A stretch of DNA of 64,000 bases, from the NCBI GenBank assembly GCA_900312665.1, contig ONZQ02000021.1, forward strand, positions 233,474-297,473, read 5' to 3'. The position numbers were made by a program, and so were the translations under genes. Positions 21,936 through 32,698 of this stretch are shown here, piece by piece; the stretch's first letter is position 1, and every line of letters starts with the position of its first letter. Below the pieces are notes generated by a model. That model did no database searches and had not been told where the DNA came from. It was given only the letters and a program-made list of their open reading frames with translations. Source of the DNA: Cephalotrichum gorgonifer (taxonomy: Eukaryota; Ascomycota; Sordariomycetes; Microascales; Microascaceae).

Positions 21936-22867
21936 GTGTGTAACATTAGGGCGGGGAGAGAGGCAGAGAGGGAGAGGCAATGGAGAAGGGCGAAGGGGGG
22001 CTAGTATCAAGACCTTGTATGTTTAGAGGGTATAAACGAGGGTACGGCTGGGAGTAGGCAGATCAATGGCATGCAAGGTGTTTAATTTCCATTTCCATCC
22101 AAGAGAAGAAATATGTGAGGACGTTGGTAACAAGAGAGCATCGACCAGGATTGTCACACAAAATCAAATGTGCATCCGATCTTTTGCATGAACTACGATC
22201 TCCATTTTGACGACTAATCGTGGCCCGAGCTTGGAGTCTAGATGGTTCGACGGTGTAAGACTCAAACACGAAATATCAGACTTGGCTCTCGGCGGCTCCC
22301 CGCTGTCACTCAGTTCCAGGTTACTAAACCGGAGCACTGGAGTGGTCAGAGCAGGATTAAAGTGCCCCGTAGCGGCAGGCAGTGGAGCGATTACTGAGCA
22401 TCTGGTCAGTTCCACGTCGCAGTTACTGAACAATTTCAAACTTAGAAACAGTGATGCTTGTAAATCAACGGCCTCTGATTGGCTTCCGGTGATCCACTAG
22501 CCCCGGAGAAGGCCGCACCTTCCCTGCTGGGGCATCGGGTGGTACCTGGCGGCGAATTGCCTATTATGGAGTGGCGTGGTGGGGTCGAGGTGGTGGGGTG
22601 GGCGGGTGCTTGCTTCCACCTCGCCCCTCGCTGGCATGACGCGGTGCGACTTTGGGTTTGAGTTTAAAGTATAAAGACTCTCTCTCGCCTCCGTTCGAGA
22701 ACTGTTTCCTCACTCTCGCTTCAATTTGATAAACATACATACACTTCACGATTTCACACACTCTCCCACGATCATTGCTACGCATTGCATTGGCTTCAGC
22801 CTTCAACTACTGAGAACCAACTTTACACACCGTCAAACAAGACATCCGTTTCCAATATCTAGCAATC
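21936..22867. other. Intergenic with promoter of the metallothionein-like gene
   Basis: About 930 bp. The right end has a TATA-like AGTATAAAGAC (22668-22678) and a long leader of about 190 bp rich in CA and CT, as expected for a strongly expressed small gene. Nothing else recognised. Confidence 0.45.
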
Positions 22868-23365
22868 ATGACTGCTTCTACCTGCTGCCGGAAGGGCGAG
22901 GGCGCGTGCGTCTGCAGTATGTCTTGACCTCCTCTCTATCCTCTCTGCTCAATCTCCACCACACCCATACTCCCATGTTCGTACTCCTTACTGACCCCCC
23001 CACCAGGCCAGCAAGCCACCTGCTCCTGCGGAAAGCAGTCCGCCCTCAACTGCACCTGCGAGAAGGCCGCCCAGGAGAACACCGTCAGCGGGCCCACCTG
23101 CTCCTGCGGCTCCCGCCCCGCCGGGAAGTGCACCTGCAACAACGCCGCCTCCGAGAACAAGGCGCCGGGGGAGAACGCCTGCCCATGTGGCAAGAGGCCG
23201 TCTGGTATGTGATTTACCCCTACCTTGCTGGAAACTTTTTTCCATTTCCGGAGAGACGTACTCCTGCCCCTCCAAAAATGACCGAGGGACGAAAGGGGCT
23301 AACATTTGTCGAATGTAGGCGCCTGTACGTGTGCGAGCCGGGAGACCGACTTCACCTCGAAGTAA
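22868..23365 (+). CDS. Small metallothionein-like cysteine-rich protein (DUF7871-like)
   Basis: Three exons, 22868-22916, 23007-23204 and 23319-23365, encode 97 residues. Introns are 90 and 114 bp, with GTATGT donors and CAG/TAG acceptors. The protein is built from repeating CxC and CSCG units (ATCSCGKQSALNCTCEKAA, then TCSCGSRPAGKCTCNNAA, then ACPCGKRPSG and ACTCAS), about 16 cysteines in all. It ends ETDFTSK. This layout matches a conserved family of small ascomycete proteins described as metallothionein-like or copper-binding; metal binding is expected but unproven. It has no signal peptide, so it should be cytosolic. Regular spacing makes a non-coding origin very unlikely. Confidence 0.88.
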
Positions 23366-24008
23366 TAGACTCATGTTTCCACTCGTGGGGACGAATTCGG
23401 GATGATTGATGGTTAAGGGAGTCGGCGTTTGGGTTGGGTTGGGTTTTGGTTCATGGCGAATATGGAGAGGGACCATCTCCCTCTTGTTTTGGTTGGTGAT
23501 GAGTGCGCACAGCTCGTCTAGCTTCTTGGGAATATACCATTTCTTTCCCCGTTCTGTTTCTCCGCCTTATTATCTCCGTGCCGATGCGTGATACTACGCA
23601 CTACTTCTCTCTGCGCCAATGTGTGGCATTACATACCAGTAGCCGTCTCGCTCAATGTACCTACTTTTGGGGGGGGGGGAGGGAAGCGGCAACAAGACTG
23701 GGTGGGGTGTAGATTCACGACGTGAACTTCCGGACATGTGGACGTGACAGCGAAATCTATTAACCGAGTGCTTCCTTCCAACCTATTAGTACACACAAAC
23801 GCGAGTCCCGTAAAAAATCCTCATAAATCGGGCAGACCCGCCCCCCATTTTCTCGCCGTCCGACCTTCCCCAGCTTGCATACGCCCCAAACATAAAAAAA
23901 GGAAACCTCATCGACTGCCTGTTTCCCCTTAATCCGTGCCTCTCATCCCCCCTAAGTCTCACACCCGTCACCCCTGGAACAACACCCAATCCTCCAGCCC
24001 CAAGACGC
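23366..24008. other. Intergenic, no gene seen
   Basis: About 640 bp between convergent genes. It contains a run of nine or more G (23671-23679) and no plausible frame. Confidence 0.45.
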
Positions 24009-24979
24009 TCACGCCTTCTGCAGCCTCGCAAGCGACCCGCTCCCCCTGGAGCTGAAGATGGCCATGATCCCGAACCCGAAGTAGAACAGCGCGAGCGGGT
24101 AGGCCACGAGCGCCCGCATCCCCCTCATCCTCCCTACGGCGCAGAACATGCCGCTCGAGCTCGCCGTGCACCAGAGGATCGCCGCGCACGTGCAGACGAT
24201 GCCCGCCGGCGTGTCCATGGGCATGACGATGCCCACCATCGACGTCACGACCAGCGGGAGGAGGCAGTAGCCCAGGACGCTGCCGCTGCGGGCGAAGGTG
24301 AGCGTCGGGGAGACGGGGTGGTCATGGTGGGAGGAGGAGCCCGGGGGGTGGTCGTGGTAGGACGGGGACGGCGGGATGTCCGGGGGCGTCATGAGGGAGA
24401 GTATGGCGTGGAGGGAGGTGGAGCCCAGGAGGGCGAGGCCGTAGATGTAGCCGAAGTGGACCTTGCCGGAGAAGAGGAGGAAGGTGCCGAAGAGGAGGAA
24501 GAAGAGAATGGGGCCGGCGAGGTCGGAGTCGTCCATGATGTGCTGGTCGATGCGGCCGAAGGGGTTGAGGACTGCTAGGGTCTGGGGGGAGGGTGGTTCG
24601 TTAGCTACCTTTTGGCGGGGATTACGGGGGGAGAGGTCATGAAGGTAAGGTCAACACATACCTTGGCTTGGATGTGCCCAAAGTTAACTCCGAGCTCCTC
24701 CAGCAGCGGCGGCTCCCCATCATACCCCTCAGTCGAGAACGCCGCCAGCCAGCCCGTCCTTAGTCCGCCCTGCTCCCCCATCCTCCCCGACACGCCTGCG
24801 CCGTACGCGTGCGCCGTCGCAGGGCCGCCGCCCCCTCCTCCTCCATATCCTCCGTACCCCCCCTGCGATGGCGTCGCAGAGCCCTGAACGCCGGGGGTGT
24901 ATGATGACGGGAAGAACTGGAGGTTATTGGAGGAGGGGCCGTAGTTGGACTGCGGCTGCTGGCCGTAATAGTTTGACAT
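24009..24979 (-). CDS. YIP1: Yip1, Golgi/ER Rab-interacting membrane protein
   Basis: Two exons, 24979-24662 and 24581-24009, with an 80-bp GTATGT..CAG intron, give 296 residues. The N-terminal half is a Gln/Gly/Tyr-rich cytosolic segment. The conserved Yip1 signature EPPLLEELGVNFGHIQAK runs into TLAVLNPFGRIDQHIMDDSD exactly across the splice junction. Several transmembrane helices follow, beginning LAGPILFFLLFGTFLLFSGK. Yip1 binds prenylated Rab GTPases (Ypt1/Ypt31) and is needed for ER-to-Golgi vesicle formation. A His/Pro-rich insertion (PPDIPPSPSYHDHPPGSSSH) between two membrane helices is longer than in yeast. The gene shares a 686-bp divergent promoter with PAM16. Confidence 0.93.
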
Positions 24980-25665
24980 GGTTTCCGATTGTGGGGGGGA
25001 GGAGCGAAGGCGTGGCACGGAAAAATGCTGGCGGAAGAAACTACGCGGTAGCTGGAGGCAGGTATGCCGAAAACGGGGGCGGAGATTTCGAGCTTTCTGG
25101 AAGTGACGTTCCTTGGTGGTTTAGCTTGTGGAAGCTTTGATGCCAGGCGCAACACCGTCGTCACTTTACCCTTTGGTAGACACCGCCGAAATTGGGGCCA
25201 GGCAGAGAGTTAAGGGCGCTTGTTATGTAATCACGCCTCTCAGCTTTCCCATGACGCCACGTTTTGTTTGGTTCGAGGGCCCCACTTGTGGCACGATAAG
25301 ATAGATAATCGCCTTTTTCTCTTCGGGAAATATTCGGCGTTTACAAAAAAGTCGGCTTTGCCTGCCGGGTGCCTTCCACTTTCCGGGGGGCGAGAGGGAC
25401 CAGAAAAAAAAACCGCGACTTCACTTTCGCAAAGAATCCACACCGGACGGCTGTCAATTCCCTTTGTCTCCTCCGAACGGAAAACCTCACGCCGGGCCTC
25501 CTCCTGTGTGCGCGCCACACTTTATCATCCACATCTCTGTTTTTTTCTTTCTCTGTGGTGAAAGAAGATTTCACGAACGCAGCACAGCACGCAGCGTGAG
25601 AGCAAAAATCCAAAACCGCGAATCCATAACACGAGCACATCCCGAACCCGGCGCAACCTCTCAAA
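24980..25665. promoter_or_regulatory. Divergent promoter YIP1/PAM16
   Basis: This 686-bp spacer contains A- and T-rich runs and no gene. It is the only upstream region for both housekeeping genes. Confidence 0.4.
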
Positions 25666-26211
25666 ATGGTAAGCTCGATCCTCGAATACCTAAATACCAA
25701 ACCCCTCGATCCCTCCCTGCCAGTCCGGCTCCCATATTCATTGATTCGCGCAAATCGCTGACCAATCCTCCCGCCCCTTCCCCAGGCCCACCGCCTCATA
25801 ACCCAAGTCGTCATCGTCGGCTCCCGAATCATCGGCCGGTCCTTCGCCGCCGCCTACCGCCAGGCCCAGGCCTCCTCCCAGTACGCGCGCGCCCAGGCCA
25901 AGCTCAACCCCGAAGACCGCACCGCGATCCGCGGCGGCGGCGCCTCCGGCATCACGCTCCAGGAGGCCTGCAAGATATTAAACGTCAAGCCCCCGAAGGA
26001 GGGCAAGCTCAACCCCGAGGAGGTGGTGGAGAGGTACAAGCGGCTCTTCGACGCCAACGACCCCAAGAAGGGCGGCAGCTTCTACCTGCAGAGCAAGGTC
26101 GTCCGCGCCAAGGAGAGGCTGGACGCGGAGCTGGGGAAGGCGGCCGAGAGGATGGAGGCGGAGGAGAGTATGAAAGAAGGATTCAAGCCGAAGATTTACA
26201 AGGATAGGTGA
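25666..26211 (+). CDS. PAM16: Pam16/Tim16, mitochondrial import motor subunit
   Basis: The first exon is just the ATG (25666-25668). A 117-bp GTAAGC..CAG intron is followed by exon 2, 25786-26211. The protein has 142 residues. The N-terminus AHRLITQVVIVGSRIIGRSF anchors it at the inner membrane; the J-like domain follows (ITLQEACKILNV, then RYKRLFDANDPKKGGSFYLQ). In place of the HPD of true J proteins there is a degenerate sequence, as expected for Pam16. That subunit pairs with Pam14/18 and restrains Hsp70 stimulation at the TIM23 channel. The frame upstream of the second exon is an artefact of reading through the intron. Confidence 0.93.
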
Positions 26212-27523
26212 GGTTACGGCCCTGGGGTGTGGAGTTTGGAGGGGGGATATACCCGACAGGTCGGGGTGTGCTGTCCGTGAAACGGTGGAAGGGAGGTGGT
26301 GGGTTGGTGGAGAGCCCGTCTGTGCTGATAGGAGATGAGATGGGATGGGTTCATACCGGGTCTGGGGAAGAGACTCGCGTATGTGTAGTATAAATCTTCA
26401 CTCGACTGGGCATTGCGAAGGCGTTACAAAGGGGGCTCCGGCTGGCGTTCCACCTACTTCGGAACTAGACATAGAGAGGCCTCTAATACATGTATTTCTA
26501 CGACCTGGCGCCGCCTGCAGTGGCTATGACTCTCAGGGTTCCTGCTCTTGATACCTTTTGTCGGTTTCGCGTACGCAACGCATCTCCCTTGATAGGTGAG
26601 TTCTACAGAGAAGCATTGCTCAGTTCCTCCGACCTCGGAGCCGTTGGCCGATATCTTGAGCTTAGCTCACGAAAAAAAAGCAAGTGTAGATATTGAGTCT
26701 GAGCCATGAGGACTCAGGTGTTTTATACTGAACTTGGACGCAGGCGAGAAGCAGAACAACCAGGAAAGCATGCCACCTTCATCCTCTCTCATGCCCACCA
26801 CCGCCAAGCACACCCCGGATAACCCCGGAAGGGCACCGACTTCGTGAGCTCCGTGTGATCCACGGCCGATCAAGTGGCCTTCCCCGGAACCACCCATGGA
26901 ACAGATCTCCAGCGCCTCCCGCATGGACATGGACCCTCGAGAAATCCAGGTAATTTCCGAGACTGAACTTTCCCAAGGTCGCAGCGCAAGCCGGCGGCCA
27001 CAATAGGCCCTGCTACGACAGAGTCTACCAATGCTTGTCCAACTACCTTAGCCCAGGGCGGAGATTGGCAAGGTATGAATATCAATTAGAGGGTATCTAT
27101 TTCATTAAAACTATAGCTTCTTTCTGGCCGCCTAAGCGTCATACACTCGAATCATCATTTGTCCCTCCGCCCAGGGCGCTCCCTCTAGGAGTACCGAGCT
27201 CGCCTGCGCCCGCTTCGGGATCGTGATTTGTGTAGAGCTGCCAATTTCCGATACTCCCAAGTCCTCTTTCCCGGGGTCTAATAGTGGTTTTGTGCCTGTG
27301 CATGCCGGCACTGTCTATATCCCGCTGTATCCTGCCGTATCCAGTCGCAATCCTGTATCTCCGTAGCGTTCATGAGAAATGAAATAAAATGTAAGGCGGA
27401 CCTTCCTGAACGATAGCCAGGAGGACGGAGAATGGGGGAGAATGTATGTCCGTGAACGAACGAAGAAGTGAAAAGTGTATAAACGCGCAACAAGGAACGG
27501 CGACCTCAGGGCGAGAGGGGGGA
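26212..27523. other. Intergenic, no gene seen
   Basis: About 1.3 kb between convergent genes PAM16 and the surface protein. Nothing recognisable. Confidence 0.45.
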
Positions 27524-29605
27524 TCATATCGCGTTCCAAGGTGAAAGTGCCCTCCCAACGCTTAAATACTCCCCGCCCACGCCACCACCACCACCACCAC
27601 CACCACCACCTGCTCCGCCTCGTCGGTCGTCGCTCCTGCTTCCGCTCCTGCTCCCATGATCACTCGCGACGCTCCACTGCTGCGCGTCTAGCGGCGACGT
27701 GGTCCCGCTGTCCTCGACGAAGAAGCTGTACGTCTGCCCGCTATACCCGGGCGGCCGGGGCCACAGGCTCCTCATGCCGCCTCCGCCTCCGCCTCCGCCC
27801 GAGGGCGACGACCCCGAAGGGACGCGCGACGTCTGGCCCGAGGGCAGGAGGCCCGAGCTCTGGGTGCGACGCTTCGGCGCAGGGCGGATGACGATTCGCA
27901 CGTCGCCCGAGCGAGCGACCCAGCGCTGCTCCCGTCACTCGCCAGGGCTGCTGCCACAGGCGCGGGGCGCAGGAGGCGGTTGCGCGTCGAGTCTGAGAGG
28001 ATGCTTCCCGCCGCGACGGGGATGGATCCCGACGCGGGCTCGGAGCCGGAGCCGGAGGAGGAGGACATGGAGAGGTCGTGGTGGCTGCGGACGAGGTCCG
28101 CGGCCTGCTTCTTCTTCACGAGGCGGTGGATGAGGAAGGCGGCTAGGATGAGGAGCAGGAGGGAGAAGATTATGCCGACGGCTATCCCTGCTATCTCGTC
28201 TNNNNNNNNNNNNNNNNNNNNNNNNNNNNNNNNNNNNNNNNNNNNNNNNNNNNNNNNNNNNNNNNNNNNNNNNNNNNNNNNNNNNNNNNNNNNNNNNNNN
28301 NNNNNNNNNNNNNNNNNNNNNNNNNNNNNNNNNNNNNNNNNNNNNNNNNNNNNNNNNNNNNNNNNNNNNNNNNNNNNNNNNNNNNNNNNNNNNNNNNNNN
28401 NNNNNNNNNNNNNNNNNNNNNNNNNNNNNNNNNNNNNNNNNNNNNNNNNNNNNNNNNNNNNNNNNNNNNNNNNNNNNNNNNNNNNNNNNNNNNNNNNNNN
28501 NNNNNNNNNNNNNNNNNNNNNNNNNNNNNNNNNNNNNNNNNNNNNNNNNNNNNNNNNNNNNNNNNNNNNNNNNNNNNNNNNNNNNNNNNNNNNNNNNNNN
28601 NNNNNNNNNNNNNNNNNNNNNNNNNNNNNNNNNNNNNNNNNNNNNGGGGCGATGGTCCGTGTCACGAAAACGGTATTGAAGATAGTGGATGTGATGGTCC
28701 TAACCCCCATGACTGTCGTGACGAGCTCAACGGTCGTGGTCACTGTGGCGGTAGCCACGGCCTCGGCCTCGGCCTCAGTCTCAGCCCCTACATCCGCCTG
28801 TCCTGTATTCTGAGTCGCCGTGGGCACGCTACTCGGACTTGCCGAAACTTCGATCCCCGCCTGTGCCGTCGCCTGGGCCTCAACCTCCGTGGATGAAGGA
28901 AGGTCACCGAGGGAAGCCGTCTCGGGGACGGAGGTCTCCACCTGCCGGGCGCGCCTCCTGGCGGCGGACGCGGCGGTTATGGTCACGGTGTTAGTCTGCG
29001 TCTGCAGCCCGGGGTCCGCGAACGTGAGGGTCTGCGAGACGGTGGAGACGAACACCTCCGTGAGCGTGGACGTCGCGATCGTCACGGTGCGTATGACTGT
29101 TGTCGTGAATATTACCGTCGGCACGGCGGCCTCGTTGACCGCGATTCTGTAAGACGTGTTAGATCCGGGAGGGCTGTGGACGTTGCGGGATCTTGGAGGA
29201 CACTAACGACCTCGAGGGACATTCGTCTCCCTCGCACTCAATGGGGCAGCACGCCCCAGTTCCGTCCTCTGCGACACAGCATTGGAAGTCGGCGCCGCAG
29301 CACTGGAAGGATCCCGCGCCGTCGGGGCAGAACGTCGAGTCTGAGCAGCGGTCGTCCTGCCTGGCGCGGAGTGTGGTCGGGTTCCATCCGCCCTCAGACC
29401 TTGCGCCATTCGCTCTCCGTTTCCTTCTTTGCGGTATCGACCTCTGTTGTAATCTGAGCGCGTCTGGTTGTGATGCGTCATTCTCGGATCTCGACCTGAC
29501 GTCTAAACTATCGCGGAGTGGGGGTGAGGATAGGACGGGATCCCGTGGTGGCGCCGCGAGGGCGAGGGTCCAGAGCAGGGCATGTAGGCCCCGAGATATC
29601 AACAT
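27524..29605 (-). CDS. Single-pass cell-surface protein with Cys-rich ectodomain; gap and probable 1-bp error
   Basis: Exon 1 is 29605-29208: a signal peptide and a Cys-rich segment (CCGADFQCC, ACCPIECEGDEC). A 61-bp intron (GTTAGT..CAG) leads to exon 2, beginning at 29146. It encodes a Ser/Thr/Val-rich stalk, is broken by the N gap, and then gives a transmembrane helix (IAGIAVGIIFSLLLLILAAF) and the basic stop-transfer LVKKK. As assembled, the tail shifts to a low-complexity Arg/Ala frame ending at 27772. The adjacent frame, from about 27930 to 27524, reads RWVARSGDVRIVIRPAPKRR and then SGQTYSFFVEDSG, which looks like a genuine cytosolic tail. One extra base in the C run at 27931-27933 would join them. 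I take this as an assembly error. Function unknown; a wall sensor or adhesin is possible. Confidence 0.72.
27587..27611. repeat. CCA trinucleotide microsatellite
   Basis: A run of CCA units (GGT on the other strand) codes for the poly-glycine stretch close to the C-terminus of the surface protein. Confidence 0.85.
28202..28645. other. Assembly gap of 444 N
   Basis: Unresolved bases inside the ectodomain coding region of the surface protein. The length is a multiple of three, so the frame reads through, but the true size is unknown. Ser/Thr-rich tandem repeats are a common cause of such gaps. Confidence 0.99.
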
Positions 29606-31394
29606 TATAAGCTGTTTTTCATCCTGGCATGGACTGACTAGAAAGGAGCTGTGCTAGTTCGACTAGCCTCGATAACTAAAGCGGAAGAAAAGAAGCTAGG
29701 AAAGAAACAACTTTAAGAGAATTGACAAGGCCACTGACTATCCCCAAAAAGAAGGTGAGAATGGAATGAGTCTTGGTAACAGACGAACCAAGGTCGTAAC
29801 GATCGTAAATGAGAAAAGAAAGCTCCGAATGGGAAGTAAGGAAGGAATGAACGTAATGGTATGGCAAAAGCCTGGCCATGTGGAGACAAGGGAGAGACGG
29901 GGAGCCCGGAGGAGAGTGGGGACTGGGGAGAAGAGAAGGGAAGACGGATCTCAGACCATGAGGTGGTCCGAGATTGCGCATCGGACGGAGGGGGACCTGG
30001 GATGACATCAACCAGGTCGGAAGCTGAACATGACCCACAGCCGAACCATTACATGCGGGTTGGAGGCGGGGTTCACCGATATGGGAGGGGAGGACGGGGG
30101 GGTGTCGGGGGTGTACGCAGTAGTGGCTCCATGAGAGTCAGGTCAGGTTCGAGGTGTAGGTCAGCCTGACAAAGGGGGGGGGTGGGAGGGGAGCTAAGCT
30201 CAGGACGAGGTGTGAGGACAAGAATAGAGGTTGTCCTTTACCGGTGGGGCTACGTAGGGATGGCAAGCTTCCTCGGTAAGATGCGGAGATCTCTCCCAGG
30301 GGGCTGCCCAAGTGGGATTGGGGAGGGGGGTGTTGTAGGCACACGGGATAAGCATTGCTGGGGTACATCATGCGTAGGAGGTAGGTGGTCAGCCATGTCT
30401 AGATGACGCATGGGACGATCTCTACCCTCCCTACACGTGAGCGGGCAAGGTATCATTGGACGAACAAGGGGGATGGTTTCTAGTACAGGCGAGACGAACC
30501 AGCTTCTGGAAGGACGGCACGGGACCAGGAGGGTAAGGGTATCAGGCAGAGTAAACAAGCACTAGGCGGTCACAACTTGATTGCTCACGGGGCTTTCCCT
30601 GACTCTGGAAAGTCGACGTCATGTTTCTGATGGATTAAAGCCAAGCGGGCTGCGGGCTTTAACTCGGCGCGTCATCAAGTCTCTAGGTGGCGAGCGGTCG
30701 GACAAGAAAGTGGCCGCTCTCGATCTGTTGACCAGATCGAAATCTCCGAAAGTCTGTGTCCTCGCGGGGGAAGCTGCCCTGTCCTGTCCTGTCCTGCAGG
30801 TCGGATTAAGCTTAGCTACTGGGGCGCTAGCACGGGCGTCTGGGATGGGGGTGTAGCAAGATGCGCAAGGTATGAATTGGGCCGACGGAGGGACGTGAGC
30901 ATGCAGCATATGTGGGATCACGGTCGACAGCTTCCGGGAAAGGAAAAGGCTTTCCTCCCTCGACTAGCCCACAGCCCGTGCCAAGCTCAGAGGAGGCCGG
31001 CAGTGAGGAAGTGAGGCAACGAGGTGGAGAGGCAACGGAAGCCCGGGGAGGCGAACTTTTCGCCCAGATCGGTAATAAGGGAGATCATGCCTCCCCGTCA
31101 CGAATTCATGCGACACCTAACTATGAGACCGGAAGAAGGTGGCGATGGGCTGCGGTGATGCGCAGGGGTAAGTGTGAGGTTGGCGATCACTTTTCTTAGC
31201 CGTCGTCGTCGTCGAAGTAATGGTCATGGAAGCTCACTCGTATTGTATCCCTCTCAGCTACACACCGCCAAATCTTCGGAGACTCAGTGCTAAACCACAT
31301 GTATTACTTTATAGGCAGACGTAAGTTTATACAGAACAAAAGAAGGCAAAAAAATGTTAAAACCGAGGAAGAATGAGGCAAAAGAAAAGTAAGG
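29606..31394. other. Intergenic, no gene seen
   Basis: About 1.8 kb upstream of the surface protein gene, purine-rich on the plus strand between 29,700 and 30,400. It probably contains that gene's promoter and long leader. No other gene recognised. Confidence 0.45.
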
Positions 31395-31507
31395 GGGCCA
31401 ACCGGGAATTGAACCCGGGACCTCTCGCAAATTAGTCACGTGATTGCTCACATGGCTTGCCAAGGGTGTTACCCTAAGCGAGAATCATACCGCTAGACCA
31501 TCGGCCC
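31395..31507 (-). tRNA. tRNA-Pro(AGG) with intron
   Basis: The minus strand folds as a tRNA. The acceptor strands are GGGCCGA and TTGGCCC, the D-arm region is TGGTCTAGCGGTATGATT, the anticodon stem is CTCGC/GCGAG and the T arm is CCGGGTTCAATTCCCGG. The anticodon loop reads TTAGGG before an intron of about 41 nt, inserted one base 3' of the anticodon AGG as in nuclear tRNAs. The internal B box GGTTCAATTCC is intact. Codons served are CCU/CCC. The 3' CCA is not encoded, as expected. Confidence 0.93.
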
Positions 31508-32698
31508 TTGTTGATTATGTCATCTACATTACAATTTATCCATGTGTAGGCTGGTTGTTCTAACAGGACGAAGCTCATCCATTCCTTACTCACCCAGACT
31601 CTCCGGTGTTGGAGTTCCGGATCCGGCCTCTCTTCCTTAACATCCGTGCGTAACTTGGCGTTCGACAGCCGGGATATCGAACCGCCCATATCCCTGTCGT
31701 CGTCCGCCCCCCGTCCCCCCCCAAACGTAAGTTCGTTCGAGAACAAAGATCCCAGATCCGCGCATCATGCGTCCCATCGACAGGTCCTCCCGACCAACGG
31801 ACCAATGGCGTGCACAGGTGCGCGCCTGACTCCTCACTCCTGCATCTGATGAGGATATGCCCTGTCCGTAACGGGCAGGTTACAAAAATAAAGAAAGATG
31901 CAGATGGGAGGACTGGCGGTCCGGGTTTGGTCGGCGTGCGTGGGTTCGGTTCCTGGTTGATGCCGGGGCCTGTCTGGGTTTCTGATCTTGGAGAGACAGT
32001 GGATGAGAGGGCGCTTTGCTCGGTAAGCTTCAGGCGGGCAATCATCGTCTGCGTTTTCCGGGGACACTGCATCCTGCCCATGCGGTACCTGTTGGGCCTT
32101 CTTTGCTCGAGGACTGCCTCACCGCATGCCGCAGCCTGCCTTCCTCCATGCGGCTTCTCTCGTTCTCATCGCTCTCTTGACCTTTGACCCAAGTCAAACC
32201 AAAGTCAGGACTGCTCTGCCAGGGTGTACTTTTACAGATGCCACTTTATTCTGGTATCCATCCACGTCCAATCCCACCCTGGGCCTGCCCGTGCTCCTGC
32301 CAGGCATAGCATATCTCTATGTACAAGGGACCCGTGGATTCGTCCCATCAAACTGACCCAACACCGACCCGTCCCAACCCCAACCGCATCCGCAAAATGC
32401 TATGTTTGGAAAATGCACATCCCGAACCACCATCCTCCCATAACGCCTGACCCTTTCCCGCCTCCTCATCCCTACCCAGGCTTCTTCCGGGCGCCGAGAT
32501 CAGCAACCGGTCTCCCAACCCGAGACAGTCGACCCGGAAAATGTTAATCTCTCAGGGCACTCGTTCACCCTGTGGTCCTTCCTCCTTCCTCCTACCTTCT
32601 ATCGACCATTCCACGGTGTTCTCTGGGACGCACCTCATCAAACTGGTCTGATCTTACCCCCGACCCATGGTTTGTGGTTCCTTCTCGAACATTTCCCT
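31508..32698. other. Intergenic, no gene seen
   Basis: About 1.2 kb between the tRNA and the 7TM protein gene. Pyrimidine-rich towards 32,400-32,700. Nothing recognisable. Confidence 0.45.

Noticed and set aside
25464..26207. Long frame of 247 residues through PAM16
   Set aside because: It runs through the leader, first intron and exon 2 of PAM16 in the wrong frame; the Pam16 frame is clearly conserved.
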